In this document: positions 27,501 to 39,571 of the stretch, piece after piece
Position numbering within the stretch: the first letter of the stretch is position 1
Layout: each line of letters opens with the position of its first letter
From: Micractinium sp. NFX-FRZ
Taxonomy: Eukaryota > Chlorophyta > Trebouxiophyceae > Chlorellales > Chlorellaceae
Direction: 5' to 3'
NCBI GenBank assembly: GCA_029339195.1
Contig: JAPTJF010000258.1
Span: 1-64,000 of the forward strand
Length of the DNA stretch: 64,000 bases
Notes under the pieces: model-generated
What the model was told of the DNA's origin: nothing
What the model saw: only the letters and a program-made list of their open reading frames with translations
The model's database searches: none
Position numbers and translations under genes: made by a program

Positions 27501-30500
27501 CGGGGGAGCCCACAAAGAGGGCATCTTGCAGGTGCATGGACAGCATGCGATCCGTGTCGGCCGCTGCTGTGCCCGCTGCGGGGGCGCCGGCAGCGGCAAG
27601 CGCAGCGCCAAAGCTGTGCTGCCGCCCGCCGGGCAGGGGCGGCAGGCCGCCCTGCCGTGCGGTGTGCTGCGAGGATGTGAGCAGGCTGGGGTTCCCCACG
27701 GGGCTGGGGTAGGGGGCGGCGCTGCCGGGTGGGCTGGGGCAGGCGTAGGCGCTGCGCCCAGCCATGGGGCGAGACGTGGGTGGGGAGCCGGCTGCACGGG
27801 GGCACGCAGGATGCGGGATGGGGGTGGGGAGGGCGGCATGGTCAGAGGATGGCCAAAGAGCACAGGAGGGCAGCGGGCGGGGTGAGCAAAGAGGGCAAGG
27901 CATGCGTGAGCAGGCGGCAGCAGCAGCAGCACTCCCCTTGCAGACTGGGGTGGGCGCCACCTGCAAGCCACACCAGCACCCGACTGACATGCTCCCAGCG
28001 GGCGCACAGCTGCAGTGCGCCCACAGCACAGCACAGCACGGCATGGCACACCACCCTGAAGAACCCAGGCAGCTTGAGCCGGCCCCACCCCCCCACACAA
28101 CAGGCAGCCCCCCCTGCTTGCCTGCCAGGGAGTGCATGTACGGGCTGCCAGCCATGGAGGAAGACAGGGAGGCACCCATGCCGGTGGAGTGCGGGGACGG
28201 CACCGAATCCATCAGCAGCCCGCCCACCATGGCCGGCGAGCCAAACAGGCTGCCGCCGCTGGTGCGCGCCGGCGCCAGCGCCGCGGGCTCGGAGAACAGG
28301 CCGGCGCCGCCGGCGCTCATGCTGCCCAGGGCCTCGCTGCCGGGCTTGCCGAGCGAGGTGGCCAGCGCGCTCAGCGCAGACTGCTGCTGCTGCTGCAGCA
28401 GGCCCAGGCTGGTCAGCCCTGCAGCGTGCGCAGACAGCGGCATGCCCATCAGGCCGCCGGCAAACGGCCCACCAGAGGTGGCCTCCTGCCCCGCATCCGA
28501 GGCAGCCTCCGCCCGGCCCTCGCCGAGCAGCTGCGGCTCCGGGCTGTTGCTGCCCCCGCTGCTGGTGTCGCGGGAGGCGCCGGCGTCGCCATTGGCGGCC
28601 GGCGTGGCAGCGGCGGCTGCGTTGGGAGTGGCGGGTTGGTCGTCCATCTGCTCTGGTGTGCCCGGCTGGTCGCCGCCGCTGCTGTAGGCCTGTGACTGCT
28701 CGCCTTCCACAGCTTCTGATGCGAGAAGTCCATCAGGCATCGACTCGCCTGCCAGCTCAGCGACGCCGCGGCCCGTCGCCACTGCAGCGAGCGCCGCGCC
28801 AAGCGTGGCCGTCTCGGCAGCAAGGGCTGCGGCGGCCAGCTGCGCGGCGGACAGGGTCGGCTGGGCGGAAGAGAGCTCGGCCAGCTCGCGCCGGCGGGCC
28901 TCCAGCGCTTGCTCATACGCCTCCTCGCGCTCACGCTGCTCACCGTGGAAAAGGGAGGGGAGGTGGGGTGTGTGAGGGCACAGGGGGAAGGTGCCGCGGT
29001 TAGAGACATGACATCAGGTGTCGCCAGGTGTCAGTTACGCCAGCTGGTGCACGACTGGCAGGTGCGCAGTGCCAACCAGCGGGCAGCGAATGCTTGCAGA
29101 TTGCACGCATCCATCGCCGCAAACCGGACCTCCTCTCCCCTTCCCCTCACCTGTGCCTGCAGGCGCTCTGCCATCCCCTGCTGCTGCTGCTGCTCCAGCT
29201 GTGCAGCCTTGGCAGCCGCGGCCTCGCTGTCGCCGCCCTCACACTGCAGCATCTCCTCATCTTCCTCGCCGCCGTCGCTGCTGCCGTTGAGGCGCTGGGT
29301 CTTGCCGTCGGGCTGGTCGGCACCAAAGGAGGTGGACCGGCTGAAAGCCTGCAGCACAAGAGGGGAGGCAGGGGCAGGGGCAAGCAGGGGTTGGTGGTGG
29401 GGCAAGGCAGCGCTGCTGCGGGCCAGTTGCTCTGCTCAACATGAAGCACAGGCAGTGATGGCGGCCAGGCGCCACTTGCCCGTGAGCGCTGGCGCAAAAT
29501 GCAGCCGCCCGCACCCTGCCCTCCCCTCCCCTCCCGCCCCACCTTCTTCTTCTTGCCCTTCTTGCTGCCGCCCGCCGCGGCCGCCCCCTCCTCCGCCTCC
29601 ATCTCCTCCAGCTCCCGCAGCAGCTCAGCCTGGCGAGCCTCCGCCGCCTGCTGGGTGGCGCCCTCCAGCAGCTGGGCACAGGCCTCATGGCGCAGCTGCC
29701 GCGCCAGCTGGAGCGCGTTGGCGCCGCTGCGGGTGCGGACCAGCAGGTCCAGGGGTGGGAAGGAGGAAGGGGAGCCCGAACTCTCGCCCGTGCCCTCCCC
29801 CTCCTCCTGCTCAGGCTGCGCTGCCAGCAGCAGCAGCAGCTCCAGGCAGCGCGCGTGGCCGGCCAGGGCGAGGCGGTGCAGCAGGGTGCAGCCGTCGCGG
29901 TCGGGGGTGTTGACGCCGTCGGGGGCGGCGCAGCGCAGCAGGGCGACCACGCCGCGCACGGCGTCGGCGGTGGGCCGCCACGTCAGCGGCTCCTCCCACG
30001 TCGCCTGGTGGCAGCCAAGCCTGTGGCGGCGGCGGGGGCAGGCAGGGGGCGCAGGCGGTGAGCTGAGATGTTATGCCAGAGGGTAAGCCAGCGGTGCAGA
30101 AGCTGCAGCCTTGGTAGCACACCCCTGTGACAGACGCACTGGCAGCAACGGCGGTGGCACCCTGGGGCATGCAGCCAGGCCATGCCGCAAAGCAGGGGCG
30201 CAGCAGGCGGGCGGGGGGCGCCCACCTTGAGCAGTCGAGCTGGATGGTTGGCTCCGCCGCCAGGCCCGCACCCAGCAGCTCCTCTGCCGTCGGCTGTGCC
30301 TCCAGCAGCGCCAGCAGCTCAGGGCTGCGCCCCAGCGTGCCGCAGGCAAGCGCCACCGCCTCCTGTGCCGCCTCCAGCTGCTCGCGCTGCAGCTGCGCCG
30401 CCAGGGCCGCGGCTGCCACGGGGTCGCGTGCCTCGGCGGATGCCAGCATGGCGCCCACGGCAGCCAGGCCAAACAGCTGAACTGCCAGCACGTCGCGCGG

Positions 30501-32893
30501 CTGCCGTGCGGCTTCCTTGCCAGCAGCGGAGGAGACGACGACAAACACAGCGGCGGCGATGGAGCAGCCGCCGGCGACGAGCTCGGCCTGGTTGGCCTGC
30601 CCGCCCGACGCCAGCTCCTGCCACGTCAGCCCGCAGCCGCCAGCCTGGCAGAGGTGGTACAGCGTGCGCAGCGTGCTGGCCTGCGTGCGCGCCTCCTGCG
30701 CCTGCCCCGCCACAAGCAGCACCGCGGCCGCCGCCTCGCGGCTCAGCAGCGCAGCGGCCACAGCGGGCTGCTGAGCTGTCGCGCCGCTGGCGACGGACAG
30801 GAAGTCGCAGCAGTGCTTCAGGAGGGGGTCATCCTGCGGCGGTGGTAAGGGAGGGAGGGAGGAGGGGGGAGGAGACAGGGGCGGGGTCAGGGAGCGCAGA
30901 GAGGGTTGGGAGGAGGCAGGGTAACCAGCAGCTGCTGCGAGCTGCGCAGCTGCACCCCGACCCCCATCGCGGTACACAGCCGCTGCAGTCCCTGTGCTGC
31001 TCCACACTGGGGCTGCCACTCGTCACCCTCGACATTTGACCCACCCCTCCTCACCTTCTTGTCGCAGCTCTGCAGCATGGCCAGCACCACGGCGGTGCCC
31101 TGCAGCAGCAGCTCCGGCACCAGCGGCGAGCCGGGGGCGCCCTGGAGCAGGCGCTGCAGCACGCGGGACATGCCCCACACGGCGGCACGGCCGACTTCCA
31201 CGAGCCTGCGGGGGCGGGGGCGGGGGCGGGGGCGGGGCAGCAGTGTGGGGCTGGTGAGGGCGGGGATGGGGGCGGAGGCGGGGGCGGGGGCGCAGCGTGG
31301 AACCGGCGAGGGCGCTGGGGATGCTCGGCTTGCCAGTGCTCGCATGCAGCCATTTGGCGCCTCGCGGCAGCTGTTGTAGCAGCGCGGCCGGAGCGCACGT
31401 CGGGACTGCCCAGCATGTGCCGGCCGCACGCATGTGCAGCTTCGCCGCATCGTGCACAGCTGCCCTGGGAAGGGCGGAAGGCTGGGCAGAAGCATGGGCC
31501 CGGCTGGCCGCCTCACCTGCGCTCCACCTGGGCCTGAGCCGCCTGCCAGATGGCCACAGCCGCTGCCTGCAGCTCCTGCTGCGAGGCGCCGTCACGGCAG
31601 GCCAGCTGCGCCAGCAGCAGGAGGCCGTGCTCCTCGGCGGGCCACTCGCTGGCAGCGGCGGCCATGGCGGCAGCAACGGCCTGCATGCCGCCGGCTGAGC
31701 CCGCCGCCGCCAGCTGGCGGAGGTTGCCAGCGTGGCCGCCGCACATGTGGTGCAAAGCCTGCAGGCCCTCGACAATGGCCTGAGAGCGCTGCTGCTGCTT
31801 CTGCTGCTGCTGGGACGCCGCGGCGCCCGCTGCCCCGCAGTCCACAGCACCGCCGTCAGTTGAGGCCGCGGCGGGAGTGGGGGCGCAGAGCAGCGCGAGT
31901 GCTGCCACCGCAGCAGGCACGGTGCCGGCTGCACCCAGCAAGTCCTGCTGCTCACTGCTGATGTGGCTGCTGCAGCCGAGGCAGCTGGCCAGGCGCAGCA
32001 GCAGGTGCAGGCCCGCGACCGCAACGGCCGGCTCTGCGGGGTGGCGCTGCATCGCCGCCACTGCTTGCTGCGCCACCGCTGCCAGCTGCAGCTGCTGCGA
32101 GGCATCCTGCGGGCAGTGATTGATTGGGGTTCACGTGAGTAAAGGTTGGTGTGTTTTAAAGATTGTAAGGGTGCACGATGGGTGTTTGGGCGGAAGATCA
32201 AGGGGGGCCGCACGGTTGCCGCGCGGGGTGCCCCTGAACCCTGCCTTCCCAACTCCCCAGGATGCCGTGCCCACCTGCACGCCGCTGCATTCCTGGAATG
32301 ACTGCAGCGTTGCTCCCAGGGCCAGGCTCGCACGGGTGGCTATCTGCAGCGCAGAGAAGCACACAAAACGGCAAGAGGAGTGGGCCACGGCACGCCTCTG
32401 CGTGGGTGTAGGAGGGCGGGTGCGACGCCACCTTATCACTACCCAGCGGCACCGCTGCTGGGTGCGCGGGAGCGCGGTAACACGAATTTTCTGGCACGCA
32501 CGGCCATATGAGGCGGGCTTGCGCGCTGGAGGGGCCCTTGCCAAGCCGCCAAAGCGAGTGCGTATCCGCTGCGCCCCCGATGCAGCCGCTACGGCAGCCC
32601 CCCGGCGCCCCACCCGTGTTCAAAATGCTGTTTGGAACACTTCGCACCTCCGGGCTCGGGTGGGTCAGGGCCCCGCAGCAGGAGGCGCAAAGTTGCGAGG
32701 CTACATCGGCGGGCAGGCCGGGGCTGCTGCTGCCGGCCACCCTAGTGATGAGGTCAAGTAAAGCTGAGGCCTTGGCGGCGCTCGAGGGGCCCTCGGTCAG
32801 GGCGAGCTGCAGCTGCGCTGCAGACTGCTGCAGCACCACCACTACGTCGCTGCGCTGGTGCTCATTGCTGGCTCTGGAGGGCGGGTCGGTCAT
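21537..32893 (-). CDS. Giant ARM/ankyrin - three RRM - U-box protein
   Basis: About 2,100 residues by hand-spliced exons, with no stop, start or spacer between halves. The N-terminus (MTDPPSRASNEHQ) is followed by armadillo-like Ala/Leu helices (exons 32893-32648, 32343-32275, 32106-31517, about 31205-31056, about 30836-30227). Next come an ankyrin-like unit (NTPDRDGCTLLHRLALAGHA), a Glu-rich coiled coil containing SKKGKKKK and EQQQQQGMAERLQAQ, then low-complexity Ser/Gly/Ala sequence. Three Spen/FPA-like RRMs follow: RHLWIGNL...MYAFVNYR, RIWLGNI...LGYAFVKFE and RHLWLGNI...AYAFVNYS. After a Gln/Ala-rich linker, the C-terminus is a U-box (FYCPLTRQVMTDPVLAADG...YERQAISEWLAYK), last exon 21639-21537. 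The U-box predicts E3 ubiquitin ligase activity and the RRMs predict RNA binding. Alternative: two genes, though the reading frame through 28950-28122 is unbroken. The 5' end is the least certain part. Confidence 0.75.
26119..26275 (-). repeat. Tandem copy of an RRM-linker exon end plus donor
   Basis: Bases 26119-26185 and 26211-26275 are about 67-bp near copies (anchor tgcccacctgtcctc). On the minus strand both encode DGSP.EDR followed by |GTGGGCA. The upstream one (LVDEDGSPTEDR) ends the real exon after the first RRM; the other lies in the following intron. Confidence 0.8.
26530..26660. repeat. Tandem units of about 36 bp in an intron of the RRM gene
   Basis: The block ggctccagcagcaatgcaag, with flanking gcccaccaggcagca, recurs about three to four times between 26530 and 26660, next to the exon that begins around 26667. 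The units are nearly identical, so the array is young. Confidence 0.75.
28120..28121 (-). other. GC 5' splice site in the RRM/U-box gene
   Basis: On the minus strand the exon ends CTC CCT GGC AG at 28122 and the intron starts gcaagc. Joining to the acceptor just above 27790 restores GGC ... G|CC GGC TCC CCA in the long downstream frame (GSPPTSRPMAGRSAYA). No GT donor with matching phase lies nearby. Confidence 0.6.
31205..31300. repeat. (GGGGGC)n tracts in an ARM-gene intron
   Basis: Plus-strand runs gcgggggcgggggcgggg (31206-31242) and ggcggaggcgggggcggggg (about 31267-31293) flank the acceptor of the minus-strand exon ending at 31205. They could form G-quadruplexes on the plus strand, or act as C-rich pyrimidine tract in the transcript. 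Confidence 0.7.
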
Positions 32894-34178
32894 GTGGAGG
32901 GGTGCGAGAACATTAGCGGAGGGGCCGGGCGCTCGTGTGGGGGCCCTCCTGTGGGTGTGGGGCCCACGCACGGAGACTGCAAACGGTGTGTGCTTGTGTG
33001 AAGGAATGCTGGAGCGTAAGCAGAGCAAGGGGAGACGCAGGTAGGGCGATCTGCAGGTTGATGATGCCAGGCCAGCAAGCCCAGCCACAAGTGGATTTTT
33101 TTAGGCACTTCACTGGGTGCTACCAGGGTTGCCACACACCATGGGCATGCGGCTGCAGATAAGCAATGGTCCTCCAAAGCTCGCCGCCACATCCGGACCG
33201 GCACTCTCACCCACACGTTGGCTGCTGCTGCCTCTTGCGCCTCCTTCTTGACGTTGGAGAGTCCGCCGCCTCTCATCCACACGGTGGCCGCTGCCTGCCG
33301 CTCAGCCGCCACTCACCGCTCCGAGATGCACAAGGGCAGGTGGGCAGGCCTGCACAGCGGGGTTCCCATGAGCAGCAATGCACATGCTGGGCTCTTTTGC
33401 TCCGTATACATGCAGTGTGGCTCGTGGACCCACGGTTTCTGGCACCCACTGACCCAGCGATGCTGGAACGCATGCTATCACCACACATTGTGCGGCAGGT
33501 GTGGCGCGTAGCAGGCGGAGGGCAGCTGCAAGGAGCGGGGCGCCACATCATCACGACATCCCCTGTGCTGCATGCGTGCCATGTGCAGGCCATGTGCGTG
33601 CTTGCCAGCTGCTGCGGCTCACCACAGGTGCATGTGTGGCAGCTGGTGGCAGCAGGGCACACACGCCCGCGGAGGTGCCCACACCCTGACTGCGCATGTG
33701 GGGCGGGTCGGGTGGTATCATGCCTGGCATCCTGCCAGCTCAGCGCTACCAGCCCAGCTGGTCGCCCGCCAGCAGCTGTGTCACTGTCTGACCCAGGGCG
33801 CTCCACTACCCTTTGCCAGGAAGTCCCCTCGTCCCCTGTTGCCCCTCCTTCCCTTCCCACCAGTGCCTGGCAGCTGAGGCCTGGTACCTTAGCTGCGCAA
33901 CTCATGTCACACACGTGCACACAAGTTGCTCGGCCGGTCATGGTGATGTATTGCACTCATGTGGTGACGACATACCGTACGTGACCTGACCCCTCATCCC
34001 ATGCAGCTCTCCTCTGGGGGGGCGTCTGCTGTACCCTCTCTGGCGCCACTCATTCCTGCATCAATGCCCACCGGGGCCCCACCACATGCCGGGAGGCCAT
34101 CACTGGCCATGCCGCCGCTGTGCTCTCCAGCCACTGCCTGCCTGGCGGCAGCGCTCCCGGTGATACGTGTACAGCAAC
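32894..34178. other. Upstream region of the ARM/RRM/U-box gene
   Basis: This spacer runs from the chosen start of the giant gene to the inferred poly(A) site of the PP2A gene, so the giant gene's promoter and 5' UTR should lie here. A minus-strand open stretch at about 33215-33312 (LSNVKKEAQEAAAANVW then a GTGAGA donor) looks like an armadillo exon. It could be a true upstream coding exon, but it does not join in phase to 32893 with the acceptors I can see. The rest, 33320-34170, shows nothing I can support. Confidence 0.4.
33193..33297 (-). repeat. Duplicated exon edge and donor upstream of the giant gene
   Basis: Two copies of about 38 bp, at 33193-33230 and 33259-33297, match around cccacacgttggctgctg / atccacacggtggccgct. 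On the minus strand they read AANVW|GTGAGAG and AATVW|ATGAGAG, so a possible exon end and its donor are repeated, with the outer copy's GT changed to AT. Confidence 0.6.
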
Positions 34179-34992
34179 TTACAAGGCGGATATAGCCGAT
34201 GAGTGTTCACAAAACCTGTTGGGAGAGAGGAGCGAGGCAAAAGGCGAAGGCGGGCGCGGGAGTGGGGGGCGGGTACATGCGGCCGGTGTTGTGCGCGCCT
34301 GCCCAACCGAGCGCGGCGCGCGGGACGCTGCCCCTTTTTCCATGGCGGCTTGGGGTGGGCGGAAAAATGCATGGCACGCCGCTGGCGCGCGCATTGCAGT
34401 GCAGGGGAGAGGGGAGGGTGCGAGGAGTGGGGAGCAGCAGAACACAGGGGGGAGAGTGACAGGCAGAGTGCAGCGGGGAGCAGGGGAGCGACTGTCAGCA
34501 GAGAAAGGAAGGATGGGGAGGTGGCACGCCGGCACCACTAGAGAGGGGAGAGGAGAAAATGGCGGCCGGGGGCGGCGGCGGAGCTGGTGGGTTCAGGCAG
34601 CAGCAGCAGCAGCAGCAAAGGAGTACAAGGCTGCTGGCGGCGACCCGTCTGGGGTGCCTGACCACCTGCTCAACGCATGCACGGCAGGGGCGCCCAGGTG
34701 CCAAGGCGGGGGAGAAGGGGAAAAGGGGGTTGCATGATACGGCAACAGGGGGGCTGAGAGAGAGGGGAGGCGCCCGGCACGCGGGCACGGGCGTGCGGGG
34801 CGTGGTGGACCCCCCTGGCCCACAAAAGCACAGGTCAGCGCGCGCACACTGGCGCGCAATACACAGCAAGGCTGGACGTCCTTGGGGGGGCGGCACCCTG
34901 GGGCGGGAGATGCGGCGGTTGGTGGTCGGCAAGTGCAGCAAGCAAGGTGGTGTGCAGGCGTGCAGTGGCCTGTGCTGCCGCCGCGGCGCCCG
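34179..34992 (-). other. Long G-rich (C-rich in transcript) 3' UTR of the PP2A subunit gene
   Basis: Between the B56 stop at 34993 and a reverse TGTAA (ttaca, 34179-34183) lies about 810 bp of strongly G-rich plus-strand sequence without motifs in any frame. Composition closely resembles 19540-21500, which also lies 3' of a minus-strand gene. The poly(A) motif makes a long 3' UTR the simplest reading. Confidence 0.5.
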
Positions 34993-37900
34993 CTACCGGC
35001 GCGGCAGCATGCCGTGACCGGGCCCGCCTGCCGTGGTGGCGCGCGCCGCTGCCACCTCTATCGCCTCCCACTGCTGCCGCCGCCGGTGCTGCTCCGCCTC
35101 CCGCCGCTGCTCCGTCTCCTCGCACTGCTGGCGGCACCGCTCATACAGGGGGCCGTCAATCTCCTGAAACATCTTGCGCACATTGAGCGTGAGGCTGCAG
35201 AGCGGGGGGCGGGCAGGGGTGCCAGGTGGCGGGCTGGTGAGGTGCATGAACTGCCGCGGTAGTAGAGTGGGTCGGTGAGGGGCGATGGGGCAACCTCCGC
35301 AGGACACCGCCCCACCTCTCCATAGGTTGCAGTCCCACGTCCACCACACCCAACACCAACACCCAACACCTGTGCACACACAGTGCTGGCTGCACGATAG
35401 GCTCGACTGCGCTCGCAAATCAATCAACCCTCGCCTCCCCCACCCTGCCTGCAATGTACCCCGCATCTGCGCAGTGCCGGGTTTCAGGCGCGCTGCGCTT
35501 TGTGTTCCACCGCACTCCTGTCCACAAGCCCCACCTCCCTCCTCCAGCCACTGCCCCCCACACACCTGTGCACCGCCGGGTTCCAGTGGTGCTGCGCATT
35601 GTGCTCCAGCGCGCCAATCACCAGCGGCAGCACGCTCTCCCGGTGCTGCGCCACCAGCTGCACAATGTACTCGTTGTTCCACAGGAACAGGCTGCGCTCG
35701 GCCACCTGCAAGTGTGGGCACAATGCTTATGTGTGTGAACAGCTGGAGGGTGCGCGCGCTGCTCACGGGGAACAGGCTGCATTCAGCCACCCGGACCGTG
35801 GCCACAAGTCGCGCTTTGTGCCCCGCTCCCAGCGGCAGGCTGCATCTGTCCCTGCTTCATTCTTCTCTTTCTTGGATGACTGCCCAGCGCCGCACACCTG
35901 GAAGTGGCTGCTAGTGAGGCACCGCGAGATCTGGCGGAACAGCGGCTCCTGCACTCGCGCAAACTCCTCCGCCTGCCAAGAGGTGGGGGGAATGGACGAG
36001 TGAGCAGCGGAGAATGAGAGGGTGGGGAGAGGGGGCGGGGAGGGAGGGCGAGACAGCATTGGCACCACAGACCGCACCCCCTGCCCCACCAGCAGCACCA
36101 GACCGCCCCCCTCCCCCGCCCCCACCTGCGTCAGCTCCAGCACCTCCTCCAGCTCCCCCAGGAACAGCACCTCCTTGTGGCTGTTGGTGAGCGGCCAGAA
36201 CTTGAGCAGCGAGCGGATGACCGAGTCGGCCAGCCGCGGGTCCTTCTCCACAAACTGGTGGGGGGAGGCGGGGTGGAAGGGGGAGGCGGGGTGAAGGAGG
36301 GGAGGTGAGGTGGGGATTGCTGGGCGGGGCACGCTGAATTTGTGACTGAGGCGGCACTGGGGCGGCAGAGAGGCGGCTGGGAACAGCAAATGGGGTGGCC
36401 GCGCCGCAGTCCTCTTAGTCCCAGCCCGCCCGGCAGGCGTGCCTTCAACCCTACCCCTCCCAGGGAACCCACCCCTCTGCCCCTGCCTCCCACGTCCCGC
36501 TTTCCCACCACCCACCTGCGTGACGCAGTACGACAGCTGCTGGTGGTACGCGGGCAGGCACTTGGGTTTGTGCAGCGGCATCAGCGCGCGCTGCAGGAAC
36601 TGCTTGTGCTCCTCCTTGAGCGGCAGCGCAAACCCGTTGATGATGCTGCCCAGGATCTCCAGCAGCTCTGTTGAGTGGGCAGGGGGGCGCAGGGTGAGTG
36701 GCATTGAATGAGCACGAGACAAACAGGGAGGTGGCGCTTACACGAGGATTGCACCTATATATCGCTGGCTTGTTCTTTGCTCCAAGCATAGAACAGGACG
36801 CTGCTCCAGGAAGGGACATAGGGTGTGTAGGCAGGGGGGGGTGGCAAGTGGCAGCTACCGGAAACAGCACCCGACACACGTGTGCATGCATCCCTTCCAC
36901 TAACCTTCAGCCCAACCAACACCCGCCCCCCGTCCCACCCACCCGCAATGCCGTTGTGGTGCTCCGTCTCGAACACAAAGCGGTAGAACACAAAGTTGAT
37001 GGCCTTGCGGATGAAGGGGCGGTGCACCATGAACTTGCCTGCATGCATGGCGGGCACAGCGGCAGGGGACGTTGGGACATGGGGAAGGATGGGCAGCCGC
37101 GCGTGTCTGCCTGGTCCCTCCCTGTGCTGCCCTGCCCTGCCCTTGCTATTGCTGCTGCCCGGTGTCGCAATCGGACCCCTGCCCTGCCCCTCCTGCACCT
37201 GCCCTGCTCCCGTCTGTGCTGCTTCCTGCCCTGCACCACCCCCAGGGAGGAGCCCGCAACCCCACGCACCGTAGATGCGGTGCAGGATGGTCTTCAGGTA
37301 GTCCCGCTCCCGAGGGTCCTCTGCAGGCAGGCAAAGTGGGAAGTGGGGCAGGTTGACAGTGGGGGCAGTCTGGTGAGGCAGTCGGGCGAGGCAGCCCGGC
37401 CAAGGCCAATTTGTGCCTGCCTGCCCCACCTCCAGCTACTCCCTCTCCAAAAACTGCAAACGAAACAGGCACACACACAAGTACAGTGCCCCGGCCACCC
37501 ACCCGAGTCGAAGAGGTCCAGCAGGTGCACCACAAAGTTCTGGTCAATATGCCGCTTGGCCACCTTGGCGTCCGTGTCGCTGCTCACCACGTAGCGCAGC
37601 AGGAACTCGTACACAATCTGCAGCAGCACAGGCACAGCCAGCGCGCAGGTTGGTGGCGCAGATCTGGCAAGACGGGAGTGCAGCTGCTCGCCATGCGCAG
37701 CAGGGGCTTGTGCACGGTTGGCATGGCAGCACGGGTGCATGGGGAGGGAGGTGGGTGCACATGGGTGGGAGACGAGGGGCACCGGGACGCTAGCGGGGCC
37801 GCCCAGCTTGCTGCCACCACGCGGCAGTCTGGCATGCCCGCCATTCTTCTGCACCCATCCGCCATTCCTCCTACCCCATGCGACCCCGCACGCTACACCC

Positions 37901-39561
37901 CAGCCAGGCACCTGCAGGTGCGGCCACGCCGGCTCCAGGTTGGGCTCCTCCTCATCCATGTCAAAGCTCTCCTGGTCGTGCAGCTGCAGGGCAGCACAGC
38001 AGGGAGGTGGGTGTGAGAGCGCAGCGTAGCGAAGTGTATACCGCGGCTGAAATGCGGCTGAAATGCTGTGGCACGCGTACACCTCCTGGCTGGCTGGCTG
38101 TCGGATATAACCAGGGAACGTTGCCATCCAGCCCCCTCCGCCCACTGTCCCATGCTCGCGCACATGACGCCCTCACGCCCGCACCTTGAGCGGGTGCAGC
38201 GCGCGGAAGAGGTTGCTAGTGAGCATAAACATGATGTCCTCCGCTACCTGGCGCAGCAGGCAAGGGGGCGGGCGCAGCAGGCATCAAGAGGGGACCAGCG
38301 AGGGGTGCAGCAGCGGGCGAAAGCAGGGCGAGCAGCAGGACAGCGGCTTTCCTGCCATGACCCACAGCGGCTCCGTCCTACCGAGGCTGCTGCTGGTGCT
38401 GCCGCTGCCATCAACTTGGAACATCAGCAGACACAGTTGAGGGGTCCTAACAGCACCCAGCCAACCAGCAACGAAAAACTCGCCTGCGCCCCGCTGCACT
38501 CCAATGCGAGTATCACAGCAGACCGCTGCTACTGCTGCTGCTGCATGCGCATGTCTGCCCCACTCCAGCGCACTGCAGCAAGGTTGATCACACCCCACTG
38601 CATACTGCTGCTGTGCCCAGCCTCCAGCCTCAACAAACCCGCAGCTGGCACCGGGGGGCTCCGCCCGGCTTCACTGTGCACCCACAAAGCGCTGCCACAG
38701 CGCCCATCTGTGTTGTTTTCTTGCTGCTGTTGCAACCACATTATCGCCAGCACCCATGAAGTTAATCCGAATGAATTCAGGCACCGACACACACAAGCAG
38801 CAGCAGCAAGAGCACCCTCAGTCAGCACCCACCTGCTCCGTGAACTTCCCGCTCCCGCTGTTCACATAATCCACCAGCTCTAGCAGCGTCTGCCGCTTCA
38901 TCTCCTTCTCCCGCACGTGCGCCGTGGGGTCGGTGAAGTCAAAGGAGAAAGCGCAGAGGTGCAGCTTGCGCGCAAACAGCGACTGCTTCTCCCCAGGCGC
39001 CACGTCGCGCAGCAGCGGCAGCGGCTCTGTGGGGTGGGGAGGGCGACTTCGTGCAGCGTGTGAGGTGCAATTGGGAGGCGGATGGGTGCAGGCAGCAGGG
39101 CCAAGGGCACGCGGTGTTGGCACAGAGAGCTGGCACCAGGAGCAGGCAGGGGGGATGAAGGAGCGCAGCAGGGAGAGGCGAGGCGTATCGCCGACAGAGC
39201 CGAGCGGACAGCCCGGTTGCCACACCCCTCGGCAGCGGCGCCCCGCCTCCACAAGACCTCCACAGCAGTGCTGCAGTCCCCTTTGCCCAACGCACGCACC
39301 CGCATACTGCCGCCGCATCTCCTCTGGCGTCAAGGGCGGCAGCACGTGCCGCTGGTCGGAGGGCGCCGCCGCCGCGCCGCCACCGCCTGCTAGTCCTGCT
39401 AGGGGCCCATTGGGCGCTGCCGACCGGCTGTCCGGGAGGCCGCCGCCAAGCTGCTTGCCACCCAGCCCGCCCGAGGGCTGCCGCTCTTGCTGCTGCTGCT
39501 GCTGCGGGGGGCCCTTGCTACCCTTGGAGCTGGCGGTGGCCGATGACAGCTTGGCCTTCAT
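34993..39561 (-). CDS. PP2A B56/B' regulatory subunit
   Basis: B56 subunits are HEAT-repeat proteins that target the PP2A A/C core enzyme to substrates. The minus-strand exons read, N to C: a Gln/Gly-rich leader with [20 protein letters not shown], then [192 protein letters not shown], and a charged C-terminus ending GHGMLPRR*. The [19 protein letters not shown] and [12 protein letters not shown] blocks are diagnostic. The ATG at 39561 lies inside the first exon found (39571 downward). A short upstream exon is possible because an acceptor precedes it. Two exon edges are copied into introns. Confidence 0.92.
35464..35612 (-). repeat. Copy of the B56 HHWNPAVH exon edge in the adjacent intron
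   Basis: 35464-35512 and 35563-35612 align over about 50 bp (gccgggtttcaggcg versus gccgggttccagtgg, then gctgcg and tgt/gtgctccaccgc). On the minus strand the genuine exon ends in the HHWNPAVH block at its donor; the downstream copy is a degenerate version within the next intron. Confidence 0.8.
35688..35803 (-). repeat. Copy of the B56 VAERSLF exon start in the preceding intron
   Basis: gaacaggctgcgctcggccac (from 35688) and gaacaggctgcattcagccac (from about 35770) are near copies. In the transcript they read VAERSLF (true exon) and VAECSLF (intronic), each directly at a potential acceptor. Confidence 0.75.
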
Positions 39562-39571
39562 CTGGCGGAGC

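Noticed and set aside
26122..28782. Separate gene starting at a Met near 28782
   Set aside because: The codon there is GTG, not ATG, and the frame continues upstream without a stop into the coiled-coil exon, so it was merged into the larger gene.
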